A stretch of 35,245 nucleotides of DNA from Mariniflexile sp. AS56 (lineage in GTDB: Bacteria > Bacteroidota > Bacteroidia > Flavobacteriales > Flavobacteriaceae), in contig NZ_JAUPED010000025.1 in NCBI RefSeq assembly GCF_030552475.1, positions 1 to 35,245 on the forward strand, given 5' to 3'. The translations under genes and the position numbers were made by a program. The notes beneath the pieces are model-generated. The model had not been told where the DNA came from and ran no database searches. It was given only the letters and a program-made list of their open reading frames with translations. Below are positions 11,779-21,245 of the stretch, in pieces. Numbering within the stretch: the first letter of the stretch is position 1; the number at the start of each line of letters is the position of its first letter.

Positions 11779-14700
11779 TTATTTATCAAAGAAAATACCC
11801 AGAGGAAAATCTCTTCTAATATTATCATGCGATATAGCACCTCCCCTTCTAATTCCATTTGGATTGGGTGGTTTTACTCTTGGATTTAAGTGTCCAAATT
11901 GTTGAGCAAATCTTGCTAACCAACTTTGACATCCTGGGCAACCAAGAATGGTTGTAGCAGTAAAACCAATTTCATCTATACCCAAAAACATTAATTCTAT
12001 AATTCCCTGTCGTTCAGCGTGTAAGAATGTACCGGATTGAGAAATCTCTCCTAAGATTACTCCCGATGGTAAAATATCTAGGTTATTTGCAATTCTAGCA
12101 TAAAGACTAGAGTCTGAAGTACTCAATATTGTCACTGTAGTAAGACCTTCGGAAGTTTCTGCAAGACCTTCCGTAAGTGCTATTGTTATTGACCGCCTAT
12201 TTCCCTCCGTCATAAGTCCATTCTCTATTAAAGAATTTGCAATTGCCTTTACTCTTTGATGAAGATTTCCTCTAGGAGGATTTGCTTCAATTCCTGCTAA
12301 AAGTCTTTGCGTACCAGTCCTTGGTATTAGATTTCTTAGAATTGGCAAACCACGAGTACCTAAGACAGAACCTGCCCTGGCGATTGGTTTTGCAGCTCCG
12401 AATAGAGCAACCCCTCCAAGACCAGAACCTAATCTATTACTTCGGTCCTCTGTCGTCAACGCTCGATTGGTAACTGCATCTCTTCCAGTAGCTCCTTCAA
12501 TAATATTAGTAACCCCAAAAGGGTCACCTATTGCGGCTAAAGCGGCGGATGATTCATAATTTTCCATTCCTAGTTCCTCGGCTTCATTAGATCTACTAAA
12601 AAAAGAGAATATACCTACTCCAACAAGAGCAATTAGTCCTACAACAAGTACGAAAGGAAGGGTTATTGCTTCTACAGCTATTAGTGCAAAAGTTGCCATA
12701 ATCAATAATGCTCCATTAATAAAAGTGTCTAAAAAACTCCTTGTGACTTCAAACCAATCAAGCTCATTAATTTCATCTAAATCATTTAATTCTGTTCCAT
12801 CACCTTCCAGAACATTTTCGGGGGTTTGGATTTGATCATCAGATATTTCATGAGGGGGTGTTTCTTGATTTTGATGATTTAGTTCATTATTTGTATTATT
12901 ATTTAAGGTTTCAATTTCTACGTTGTCCTCTCCTTGCGCTTGATCAGGTAATTGGTCAGGAGTCACACCATCAGAAGATGCGAAATTATCATTTGTCACT
13001 GGTGTTTCATTGTTTTCTGTTGATCTATGTTGACTCCAAGACCTAATTGCTTCACTCGCTTCATCCACAATATTATCAACAACATTTTCATGAAATGACT
13101 CTTCCGAGATAGGATCTACTTCATATATATCAATAATCATATGATTCCCTTCATCTATTGTCCGCCCACCGAATGAGTATACTGTACCAAATGTGGGATG
13201 TTGAAATCTCGACCAGCGCGCACTACCTTGCATTACAGGGTTTATCTCTGTAAACGATTCATTATTAGTACGCCATTCTTCCTTAATTTCTTCGTCCAAA
13301 GTACTCTGCAACCCATCAGGATCCACCTCATTAATCGGGTTATTATGCACAAACTGATACACATTTAACCCGTCCTCTGGGCCAATGGGATCAGGGTTCA
13401 GCCATCTGCATAGCCAAGGTGCATAATAACGAAACCCATAGTAATATAGACCCGTAGCATCATCTCGCTCCTTGCCAGAATAACGGTATTCTTTTAATTG
13501 TACATCGCGTACATTGCCTCCATAGACAAAGGCAGATCCTCCAAAGGCAAAATACTCTTCGTAATTAATAATGCCGCCCACATTGTTCAATTCAAAAGCC
13601 GATGAGCCTAGATGGCAATTTAATTGGTAATGCATTTTCTTTTGAGAGAGGTTGTTGGTTTCTCGTCCGTAGGTATCAACAGTCCAACGATGCATCAACG
13701 CTATCCGTCCATTGCCATCACTTAAGTGTGAGGTGTAACGTTCTAATAAAAGTGTTTGCCCTTGTTTTCTACGTTTAATTTCACAACCATCTAGATATAT
13801 TTTTTCGGTGGTTTCTATACTATTATTATCCAGTCTTTGGGTTACTTTTCGTACCCTTTGGCCGTCGCCACCATAGATATAATATTCAGCATCATCTTCA
13901 CCATTCGGTCTTTCAATTAGTGTTGCTTGCGTTAATTGGTTTAGATAATTCCATTCCACATTTCGTAAATGGGATAGATAGGTTAGATTGCCATTTTGAT
14001 CAAATCGGCTTTCGGGATTGGTAATCGGGTTTCCTGCCAGATCGACTTGTTCTATAGATCGATTGGAAGTTGGTGAAATCCAGTAATTTCTAAATGAGCG
14101 GAATGCATCACTATGGTTTGTTCCTGATTTATGCAACTTGCTTATCATATTTCCACCTAAATCATAGCTATAACGTCGGGTATAGGTTCTTACTAATGCC
14201 ATATTATCTAAACTAATATGCCTAGTACCTTTTATAAAACCATCAGCACTTGGTGCATGAGCATAGTCTGTCCGCTCCATGGCTTGATGTGTGCGTCCTT
14301 CGGCTTCTATGAGTTGATAGAAAGCGTCATAGGTGTACTTATTGACTCTGGGTTGATTGTATAATAAAGTGCTATTTGGTCTTGCCGTATCAATGAGATG
14401 GGTGATATTACCAACAGCATCATAGGTATAATTAATGTGTTGGTAGTGTTTGGCTGCAAGGGTATTGGTAGCACGACGGAAGCTCGTTTTTTGTTTTAAA
14501 CGATAGTTTGATGGGTCATAATCGTATTGTTGGATAACGTCATTCCCTAATGTCGATTCTTTTATCTGTCCACGTGCATTAAAAATTTGACCTTTTATGA
14601 TAGGCTGGTTTACAATGGTACCATCTTCTGTGGTCAATAGCAATTGATCCAAAATACCACTTTGTAAATACGTCGCATCTCGGATTGTAGAATCTGGTAA

Positions 14701-17700
14701 TCGCTGTCTTGTTGGTCTACCAAAAGCATCATAAATCGCTTGGGTTTCAAAAGGTGCATCAATCATCCAATCAACACTTGTCATATCTGACCAATCAGGA
14801 ATGCTTTTGTAATCTTCCACTAATTGTCTGTCTTTTTCAAGGACATTACCCAAAACGTCCAAACGATGTATGCGATTTAGACCTGCTTGATCGTAATGTT
14901 CCACCAATTGGCCAACAAGATTCTTTTCCCATGGGTTTGTAATTGACACATCTTCACCATAAATAAAGCGTTCGGTAATATGGTTCATATTCAAGGCACC
15001 ATCAACTTGCTTATGTGTTATTCTGCCCCAAGTATCGTAAAATAACTGTTGGTGCACATCTCTAGCATCCCAAAGATGGATGGGTTGATCTAAAGCGTTA
15101 ATGAATTGCCATTTTTCTCCTGAATCCATGCTTGTTTCATGAAATACGCGACCTTGCATATCGTGTACATAGGTGAAAGCTATCAGGTTTCTAGCGTCCT
15201 TGACCTCTTTTGGGTTTCCTAAAGCGTCATAAGTAGTTTTATTAGTTCGGATGCGTCCATTTTCATCGGCTTCTTCAATTTCAAACGTGCGGCCTAAACC
15301 ATCTGTATGTGCGGTAATCGGAGTATCATTATGTTTTTTTGATTTAATCAATGCAATCCCTTCGGGAGAATCAGCGGAAAGTATTGGCGTATTTATAGTA
15401 TCATAAGGACTACCAACAATGGTATCATTGGCATCATATTGTTTGCTGTACCAAGGGTTGAATTCTACTTTTGTATAGGTACCATCGGCAAGATTGATTC
15501 TTTTTTGTCGCCCAATAGCATCATACTCAATAAGTCCAGATTGTCCGAAAGTAGCATTGATTTCGTCTGTCTCAAAATCAACAATAGGAGAAAAGTAAGG
15601 CTCATATTGTTGCACGACTTCTTGTTTATTATTATAAACTACAAAACCTGAAACCTGCCAGCGCAAGTCATCTGATGTAATCAATTGAGGTTCTCCGTCA
15701 GCTCTTAAAACAATTGAATCTCCCAAATATTGTATGGTATCTGGACCTGATTCCACTAAGGTTTTGGATTGTATGGTTCTTGCAAATCCATCTTGATAAG
15801 TAACGCTAATTTGATGTCGACTTTCGGAAGCATAATGGCCTTCACCATCATTCACCCATTGCTCACGTGCTAAAGCGATGGTTCGCAATGGTAGGCGTAA
15901 GACTTCATTTTCCCAAGTATCTAATTCGTAATAGAAAAAAGAGGCGCATTCTTGTAAATAGTTTTCTGGGTTAGCAAGGATGCTATCAAAATTAAGGGTA
16001 GGAGGTGCTGCATGATCGACTAATCGACCATGGCCTTGCGTTTCTAAAATTCCATTGGATGAAAGTAATTCTCCATATAGAGATGACCTAAGGACAACAC
16101 CTAATGGGTCGTAATAAACTTCAGATGTATTTCGATTAGCGTCGATGATTTGATTAGGCGCGATGACATTATAATCAATAGTGGCAACGATACTGTTACG
16201 GGCTAATTCGTCACCAATTTCATTAAATAACACGGCTGAAGATTGGACCAGAGTTAAATGATAATTATCATAACGATATTCAACAAAAGCACCGTTTGGT
16301 TGTTCCTCTCGCAGTGGTAAATAGAAATTGTTTTTATCACCATAATATGTCGTACCACTTGGTTGCCACCAGAACGAATCCCGCGAAATATAGCCTCCGT
16401 CCTCCATCAAAGTGGGAGAAAACTTTGCGCCTAGCGCGTCTACCATAAATTCGGTATTGAAACTAGCCGTTTCATGATGATGTATTAATACTTTATTACC
16501 AACTTCGGTCCAAGGAAGAACTTCAGATAGAGCATCATTCCAAAAGAAACTTTTATTCCATTGCAACAATTTTGCTTGTCTTCTTAAAGAGAATAACGCA
16601 TTAAAATTGATAGGTGTGGCAATAGTTTCATTGACCAGAATCAGCATTTCTGAGAAACGGTAAAGACTCCCTTCAGTTGGATGTATGTCGTTTTGTATTT
16701 GGAAACTCTTACTTTCTAAGGGTATTCCTATTTCGTATCTGTCTTGTACATCGAAATGAACCACACGAGTTTGTGCCGCATTAAGATGAAAAACGTCTTG
16801 CCCTGGTTTTGCTTTTATTCGTACTCTGGGATACACAACTGCCCCCTGTTTAATAGGAACACCAAAGGCATCAAGTTCTAAGTTAAAGCTGTGAGTGAGA
16901 TGTGGATCATCGAAATTTTCTTCAAAATTTATTTGAAGACTTTCTCTTTGAAAAACAGCGAAACAGGGGCTGTTTCCTTCCTTTTTAGGCTGTATTTTTC
17001 TTATGGAGTAATTGGTATGTGTTACATTAAATGGATGAATTTTTCGAATTCCAGTCGGCATCAAACCAAAAGTTTCACTTCTTATTACCTGACCAGCCAA
17101 ACTTCTTATGGCATCAAAAAATTCATCTGATTTGAGATTGTTATCCTCAATATAATAGTCGCTTAACTGCCTGCTAAAAGCATCATGTTTGTAGTAGTTT
17201 TCAGTTCTAGCATTTTGCCAAGAAGGTGCTCCATTATGATACCAGGTTCGAACGCAAATGGGATCAGTGAACGCTACTTCTGGTATTAGGGAAGTCCCAT
17301 CATAAAATTCAGAATCATATTGATCGACTAAACAAAAACCTCTAAAAGCACGTTCTTCTCCATCAAAAAAACCATCATGATACTCAAATATTTGATTGAA
17401 TCTGGTCTTCCCAATATGATCTATAGTTTCTAATTTATCGACGACTATGCGGTGGGAAGGAAGTTTAGTTATCCAAGGTGTGCTACTGAATTTATCTCTT
17501 AAATAGTGTTTTCCGGAATATCCATAATGGAATCGGGTTTCTAAGCCCATATTATTTTCAACACTAGATAGTAGACGAGGCTTCACACCATTTGTTAATT
17601 TTAAATAATGAAGAGGTGCATCTGAGTGTATTGATAAAGCTGAAGACCAAACTAAGCATGGTGTGCCATCTCCTAAATAATCTATGATTTGAGCTGATGA

Positions 17701-19665
17701 AATGTTGTCAATAAAAGGGAGTCCTTTTAGAGTAACCCCTTCTAGAAATTGGTTACCAGAAGCATTGATCCAATAGGTAATTTCACCTCGTCCTAAATAA
17801 ATAAGATCGGATGTGCCACTTCCATCTAAATCAACTAGTCGTATGCGAATGGCATCTAGTTCTGAGTTGAAATCTAGTTGTGGAGAATCCTGCATTACAA
17901 TGCCAGATCCGAATCTGCCATTTCCCATATTGGGCCAGTATTCAATACGACCATTGTAGATTCGTACCTGATCGGGTAAACCTGATCCGTTCATGTCCGT
18001 AAAAAAATAATCCAGCATCGCATTAGAACCAATAGTTGGAGCACGACTTACTCCGTTGGAAAGTGCTTTGGCAATTTGAACAGGTTTTCCAAATCCTTCC
18101 TTCCCTTTTGAAGGGTACCAAATTGTTCGGTCTTCCTCCGTAACTACAATATCTGCCCGACCGTCTCCTGTAAGATCAATAAACTGTGTATTGGTGTCCA
18201 GTTGTCGTACATGAGCAGTATCTTGAAAAGGTCTAAAACCATTCCATTCTTCTTGGTCACGATTAAATTCAAAATAACCTGATTCTCGTCCTTGTAATAC
18301 AACAATATTTAAATTGCCATCACCATCAAAATCACTAAGCGCATAGCTTCCAAAACCCGAACTTGGTTTTTGGGCTACGCGATGTTGCGATCCTAAATTT
18401 CCATCACCTAAATTAGATTTATAATACCATGCTTCATTTGATTCGTAAAGTACTCCGGGTAATCCTTCTCCATATAAATCGACCCATTTGTAATTTATTC
18501 CGTTTAACCCAATTGGCACATTCGTATTACTGTGTTGTGAGGTTTGATGAAAACTATGTTCCACTTCTGGGATAGTATATTTGAAAAGCACTGGAGGCAT
18601 TATTTTAGAATCATAAGTATCAGCACCGATTCTTTTGTATCCTGTATAGCTTATTTGATTAAGAGTTGAACCTGCTGGATTTGCTTGATGGAGCAGTTCT
18701 GTGCTACCAATTAAAGTTGGACCTGCACCTAATTCAATAATATGATGGTACATCAATACGCGACGACATAGTCGATATGTGCGTTGCTCAAATCCTGCAA
18801 TGTATGATGAGAATGGATCTTCACGGACTGGCCAAGCACCTAAAAGTGTTGGATATAATGTGAGGTTACTTTCATCTTGGTCTGCGTAATCGAACACAAC
18901 TTCAAAAAGCCAGTTTTGAGATGGTTTAGTAGAATCATCTGGTAACATTGGGATTGTATTTCCATAGCGGATTCTCTTAAGGTATTTTTGCGAATTACCA
19001 ATTCCTTTATAAATACGGTTTCTTTCAAAGCTAGAACTGCCGTCCACATTAGCATAATCGTCTTCAATGTATTCGTAGGTAATAGCGTTTCCCATATTGT
19101 CATATTGGGCTTCTAATAACCATTGGAAAATTTTGTTTGAATCGTTGATGTCTAAAATTTTTGTGGAATTATCGGAATTGAGCCCAAACACCAAGACAGT
19201 GTTGTTTGTAGAGTGCACTCTCCAATTAATTTTATGAGTGATTTTATCTTTCCATTGTTCAATACGGGTAAAAGAAGAATCGCTAACTGGTCTAAAGTAA
19301 GTAATGAAAAAATCTGCATTTTCTGAAGTTCTTGTTTGCCACTTACCAACTACTTCTTCTAACCATGGAACCAATTCTTGACCGTTAAATGAAAACTTAT
19401 CGGTTCCATCATAATTAGGGTATCCGTCTTTAAGGCTTAGACTTATTACTGGAATTCCTTGCAGAGCCCATCCGAGACCAAATACTGAATTCCCTCCTCC
19501 TGAACTATAAGCCAAGCTTAGTGAAGGTTGAAATCCATTTCTCCCTGAAGTAAGAGGAATACTCATCGACGTAACAGCGTCTCCAGTTTGCGGATTTACA
19601 GAAGCTTCCATAAGAAGTCTTAAATCGGCTGGATCGATTTGAAGAAATGAAATTTCTTGAGCCAT
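11779..19665 (-). CDS. Fused TcB-TcC Tc toxin cocoon protein with C-terminal deaminase-like payload, 2628 aa
   Basis: This protein joins TcB and TcC, usually separate genes, into one Rhs cocoon that stores a toxin. The N-terminus is SpvB-like (NPQTGDAVTSMSIPL, SLAYSSGGGNSVFGLGWAL). FG-GAP/VCBS calcium-type loops lie near 452, 498, 558 and 612 (DFDGDGNLNIVVL, DLTGDGRADIVV, DLDGSGTSDLIYL), then TcdB mid regions and YD/RHS repeats over about 1290-2040. The RHS core (RYSGKERDDATGLYYYG, DPIGPEDGLNVYQFVHNNP) ends at D2115-P-D-G-L2119, the expected self-cleavage site. The 510-residue extension holds an acidic N/Q-rich linker (about 2213-2306), a hydrophobic segment (2318-2356), a pre-toxin TG-like stretch (DPFGVTNIIEGATGRDAVT) and a deaminase-like end: H2549-A-E2551 and C2576-P-G-C2579 would bind zinc and carry the catalytic Glu. 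The TcB-TcC assignment is firm. The deaminase call rests on motif and spacing; its substrate is unknown. No immunity gene is adjacent. Confidence 0.92.
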   Translation of the reverse strand: MAQEISFLQIDPADLRLLMEASVNPQTGDAVTSMSIPLTSGRNGFQPSLSLAYSSGGGNSVFGLGWALQGIPVISLSLKDGYPNYDGTDKFSFNGQELVPWLEEVVGKWQTRTSENADFFITYFRPVSDSSFTRIEQWKDKITHKINWRVHSTNNTVLVFGLNSDNSTKILDINDSNKIFQWLLEAQYDNMGNAITYEYIEDDYANVDGSSSFERNRIYKGIGNSQKYLKRIRYGNTIPMLPDDSTKPSQNWLFEVVFDYADQDESNLTLYPTLLGAWPVREDPFSSYIAGFEQRTYRLCRRVLMYHHIIELGAGPTLIGSTELLHQANPAGSTLNQISYTGYKRIGADTYDSKIMPPVLFKYTIPEVEHSFHQTSQHSNTNVPIGLNGINYKWVDLYGEGLPGVLYESNEAWYYKSNLGDGNLGSQHRVAQKPSSGFGSYALSDFDGDGNLNIVVLQGRESGYFEFNRDQEEWNGFRPFQDTAHVRQLDTNTQFIDLTGDGRADIVVTEEDRTIWYPSKGKEGFGKPVQIAKALSNGVSRAPTIGSNAMLDYFFTDMNGSGLPDQVRIYNGRIEYWPNMGNGRFGSGIVMQDSPQLDFNSELDAIRIRLVDLDGSGTSDLIYLGRGEITYWINASGNQFLEGVTLKGLPFIDNISSAQIIDYLGDGTPCLVWSSALSIHSDAPLHYLKLTNGVKPRLLSSVENNMGLETRFHYGYSGKHYLRDKFSSTPWITKLPSHRIVVDKLETIDHIGKTRFNQIFEYHDGFFDGEERAFRGFCLVDQYDSEFYDGTSLIPEVAFTDPICVRTWYHNGAPSWQNARTENYYKHDAFSRQLSDYYIEDNNLKSDEFFDAIRSLAGQVIRSETFGLMPTGIRKIHPFNVTHTNYSIRKIQPKKEGNSPCFAVFQRESLQINFEENFDDPHLTHSFNLELDAFGVPIKQGAVVYPRVRIKAKPGQDVFHLNAAQTRVVHFDVQDRYEIGIPLESKSFQIQNDIHPTEGSLYRFSEMLILVNETIATPINFNALFSLRRQAKLLQWNKSFFWNDALSEVLPWTEVGNKVLIHHHETASFNTEFMVDALGAKFSPTLMEDGGYISRDSFWWQPSGTTYYGDKNNFYLPLREEQPNGAFVEYRYDNYHLTLVQSSAVLFNEIGDELARNSIVATIDYNVIAPNQIIDANRNTSEVYYDPLGVVLRSSLYGELLSSNGILETQGHGRLVDHAAPPTLNFDSILANPENYLQECASFFYYELDTWENEVLRLPLRTIALAREQWVNDGEGHYASESRHQISVTYQDGFARTIQSKTLVESGPDTIQYLGDSIVLRADGEPQLITSDDLRWQVSGFVVYNNKQEVVQQYEPYFSPIVDFETDEINATFGQSGLIEYDAIGRQKRINLADGTYTKVEFNPWYSKQYDANDTIVGSPYDTINTPILSADSPEGIALIKSKKHNDTPITAHTDGLGRTFEIEEADENGRIRTNKTTYDALGNPKEVKDARNLIAFTYVHDMQGRVFHETSMDSGEKWQFINALDQPIHLWDARDVHQQLFYDTWGRITHKQVDGALNMNHITERFIYGEDVSITNPWEKNLVGQLVEHYDQAGLNRIHRLDVLGNVLEKDRQLVEDYKSIPDWSDMTSVDWMIDAPFETQAIYDAFGRPTRQRLPDSTIRDATYLQSGILDQLLLTTEDGTIVNQPIIKGQIFNARGQIKESTLGNDVIQQYDYDPSNYRLKQKTSFRRATNTLAAKHYQHINYTYDAVGNITHLIDTARPNSTLLYNQPRVNKYTYDAFYQLIEAEGRTHQAMERTDYAHAPSADGFIKGTRHISLDNMALVRTYTRRYSYDLGGNMISKLHKSGTNHSDAFRSFRNYWISPTSNRSIEQVDLAGNPITNPESRFDQNGNLTYLSHLRNVEWNYLNQLTQATLIERPNGEDDAEYYIYGGDGQRVRKVTQRLDNNSIETTEKIYLDGCEIKRRKQGQTLLLERYTSHLSDGNGRIALMHRWTVDTYGRETNNLSQKKMHYQLNCHLGSSAFELNNVGGIINYEEYFAFGGSAFVYGGNVRDVQLKEYRYSGKERDDATGLYYYGFRYYAPWLCRWLNPDPIGPEDGLNVYQFVHNNPINEVDPDGLQSTLDEEIKEEWRTNNESFTEINPVMQGSARWSRFQHPTFGTVYSFGGRTIDEGNHMIIDIYEVDPISEESFHENVVDNIVDEASEAIRSWSQHRSTENNETPVTNDNFASSDGVTPDQLPDQAQGEDNVEIETLNNNTNNELNHQNQETPPHEISDDQIQTPENVLEGDGTELNDLDEINELDWFEVTRSFLDTFINGALLIMATFALIAVEAITLPFVLVVGLIALVGVGIFSFFSRSNEAEELGMENYESSAALAAIGDPFGVTNIIEGATGRDAVTNRALTTEDRSNRLGSGLGGVALFGAAKPIARAGSVLGTRGLPILRNLIPRTGTQRLLAGIEANPPRGNLHQRVKAIANSLIENGLMTEGNRRSITIALTEGLAETSEGLTTVTILSTSDSSLYARIANNLDILPSGVILGEISQSGTFLHAERQGIIELMFLGIDEIGFTATTILGCPGCQSWLARFAQQFGHLNPRVKPPNPNGIRRGGAISHDNIRRDFPLGIFFDK

Positions 19666-20031
19666 TATTGATGGTTTTTATGCCAATGTTATAACAACCT
19701 AAATGATTGTTTTATAAAAAACTATATCTTAATTATAAGGGGGAGAGAATTGATTTTTACCGAACACAAATATGAAATATTAGCTTTTAGAACAGTTTTA
19801 ATCAACTTAATTATAAATATAATAAATTTTTTTCAAAAAGAAACATAACCGTCTAAAAATCAACTGATTTTGACAATAAAAGAGCTGTATTTTCATAAAC
19901 CGAAGGTCATTGTTTCAAATCTAGAGCCCACTAAACGTTAGAAAAGAGAGTTTAATTAATGTTCCCCACAGCCCTAATAATAATAATACGCTACCATCAG
20001 TAAAATCAAGGGTTTTCTTGCTTCATTTACT

Positions 20032-20363
20032 TTAGGGTAACAGAAAGGGTAACTCTTTTTGAAGTTTAGTTATTTTGTCGAATTTAGAAAATACAATTGA
20101 TTCTGGATTTGTGACCATATTGGTTATCGTTTCTATGTTACTAACCACTTTTGGACTAAATGAGTCTTTACTGACTGTTTAAGCTTCCAATTTAATTCTG
20201 GATATTTCGTATTGAGTTTATACTTTATATCATCTTGATTTAAATCATTATCCAACCAATTTAATATTTGTCCTGTATTTAGAATAACACGTTGTCCTTT
20301 TTGATTATATTGCATTAAATATTTCAATAATCTGAAAACTAAAAAGTGCATACGTTTTTGCAT
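20032..20363 (-). pseudogene. Unrecognised small gene, apparently frameshifted
   Basis: An ATG at 20363 opens a 76-codon frame (starts MQKRMHFLVFRLLKYL, contains GQRVILNTGQILNWLDND) that stops at 20133. In the neighbouring frame, protein-like sequence continues without a break (NIETITNMVTNPESIVFSKF ... LPFLLP) to a stop at 20032-20034. One single-base change near 20140 would join the two into about 110 residues. I do not recognise the family. It lies upstream of the toxin genes on the same strand, so it could be an element remnant or an accessory gene. Both the gene call and the frameshift are uncertain. Confidence 0.3.
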
Positions 20364-20423
20364 ATTATTTTATAATTTTGAGGGCTTTTGAGCTTAATAT
20401 TTGTGCTTAAATCAAATTTAGAG

Positions 20424-20466
20424 AAGAGCTCATAACCCGGTGGTCACTGGTTAGAATGTAGATCCC
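20424..20466 (+). pseudogene. tRNA-Met-like fragment (anticodon arm to T loop)
   Basis: The bases CTCATAA (20429-20435) form a tRNA-Met-type anticodon loop with anticodon CAT, followed by CCCGG, a variable loop TGGTC, ACTGG and a T-loop-like TTAGAAT. The 5' anticodon stem and the 3' T stem no longer pair properly, and no D arm or acceptor stem is present. It is read as a decayed tRNA copy, probably an old attachment site. Confidence 0.45.
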
Positions 20467-20644
20467 ATTTTTCAATATGGAAAAATTCTCTGTTAAAGGT
20501 GAGTATTTTATTATTGTCAGATAATTTAGATCCTGAGTAATTAAGTTTAGATTTTGACTATTATAATGACATTATTTATTGCCTTTTTAGTTATTAATAT
20601 AAAAAGGGGAATATTAAGATTTAGAGAAAGATTGCACGCAGATT

Positions 20645-20932
20645 TTGCAGGAGGTTAAGAGAAATCGAAAGATTACCTGTGCTATTAGTATGTATGAATC
20701 AATTTAGTTTAAACACCTTTATTAAGGTGTTTTTATTATCAATATTTAGCCATATATAATAAAATTTACATCAATTTGATATAGATTACTTCGTGTTTTT
20801 TTAATAACTTAGTACAATTAAAATCAAGTTAAATCAAAGCACAAGTGACCTATACGGTTACCTGTTTTGAAAATATTTAGTAACTATTTGATTGTTAACA
20901 ATATACAGGGCGCCTAATAATTCCGTCATATT
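20645..20932 (+). repeat. Long direct repeat, copy 2
   Basis: Second copy of the 288-base sequence at 1269-1556. It starts within a fossil of the last traN codons (20647-20690, now without an open gene), carries the duplicated terminator and ends at about the same base. Apart from this repeat, the small broken gene at 20032-20363 and the tRNA-like pieces, I see no gene between 19666 and 21245. Confidence 0.93.
20711..20734 (+). terminator. Duplicated terminator within repeat copy 2
   Basis: AAACACCTTTATTAAGGTGTTTT hairpin, a one-base variant of the traN terminator at 1336-1361. It now has no gene directly upstream. Confidence 0.6.
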
Positions 20933-21168
20933 TGATAAAGATTATTGCCTGTTTTTAAATAGAATATTGAAGCTTATCATATTTTGAAATCGAAGTGTAG
21001 TTGTCAAAAAAGTAATATTATTTTGTAGATTTTGAATGCATTTATCATATCTTTATAAAGGATTGAAACTCAATTAGCGACAATCTAATTCAATCATAAA
21101 GGTAGCTATATAGACACCTTGACATCTTTCATGTTTCTAAACAATTGAAATTCTGATACTTACACGAT

Positions 21169-21192
21169 GGGTTTGAATCCAGTCGAGGTCAC
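21169..21192 (+). other. tRNA 3'-end remnant, candidate attachment site (right end of the ICE)
   Basis: GGGTTTGAATCCAGTCGAGG and the following TCAC read as a tRNA T loop (TTTGAAT), 3' T-stem strand (CCAGT), a 7-base acceptor strand (CGAGGTC) and discriminator A. The tRNA body is missing upstream. Many ICE integrases cut at tRNA 3' ends and leave such a partial copy at one junction. The terminator at 21204-21234, on the same strand 12 bases later, fits the original tRNA's own terminator. The same tRNA type as the fragment at 20424 is possible but not shown. Confidence 0.5.
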
Positions 21193-21203
21193 AAAAAGTT
21201 AAT

Positions 21204-21234
21204 AAGACTTTCAAGAAATTGAAGGTCTTTTTTT
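21204..21234 (+). terminator. Rho-independent terminator downstream of the tRNA remnant
   Basis: AAGACTTTCAA, loop GAAA, TTGAAGGTCTT with one G-T pair, then a run of seven Ts. The T run lies on the plus side, so it ends a plus-strand transcript, not the minus-strand gene at 21246. Confidence 0.75.
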
Positions 21235-21245
21235 ATGGAATAAAG

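Noticed and set aside
20030..20060. Two GTTACCC-type repeats (minus strand) resembling the GTTACC pair within the long direct repeats, as possible integrase arm sites
   Set aside because: They are too short and too few to separate from chance, and no integrase gene is in the window.
21058..21078. AAAGGATTGAAACTC, resembling the end of a CRISPR repeat
   Set aside because: It occurs once, with no second copy at regular spacing and no cas gene nearby.
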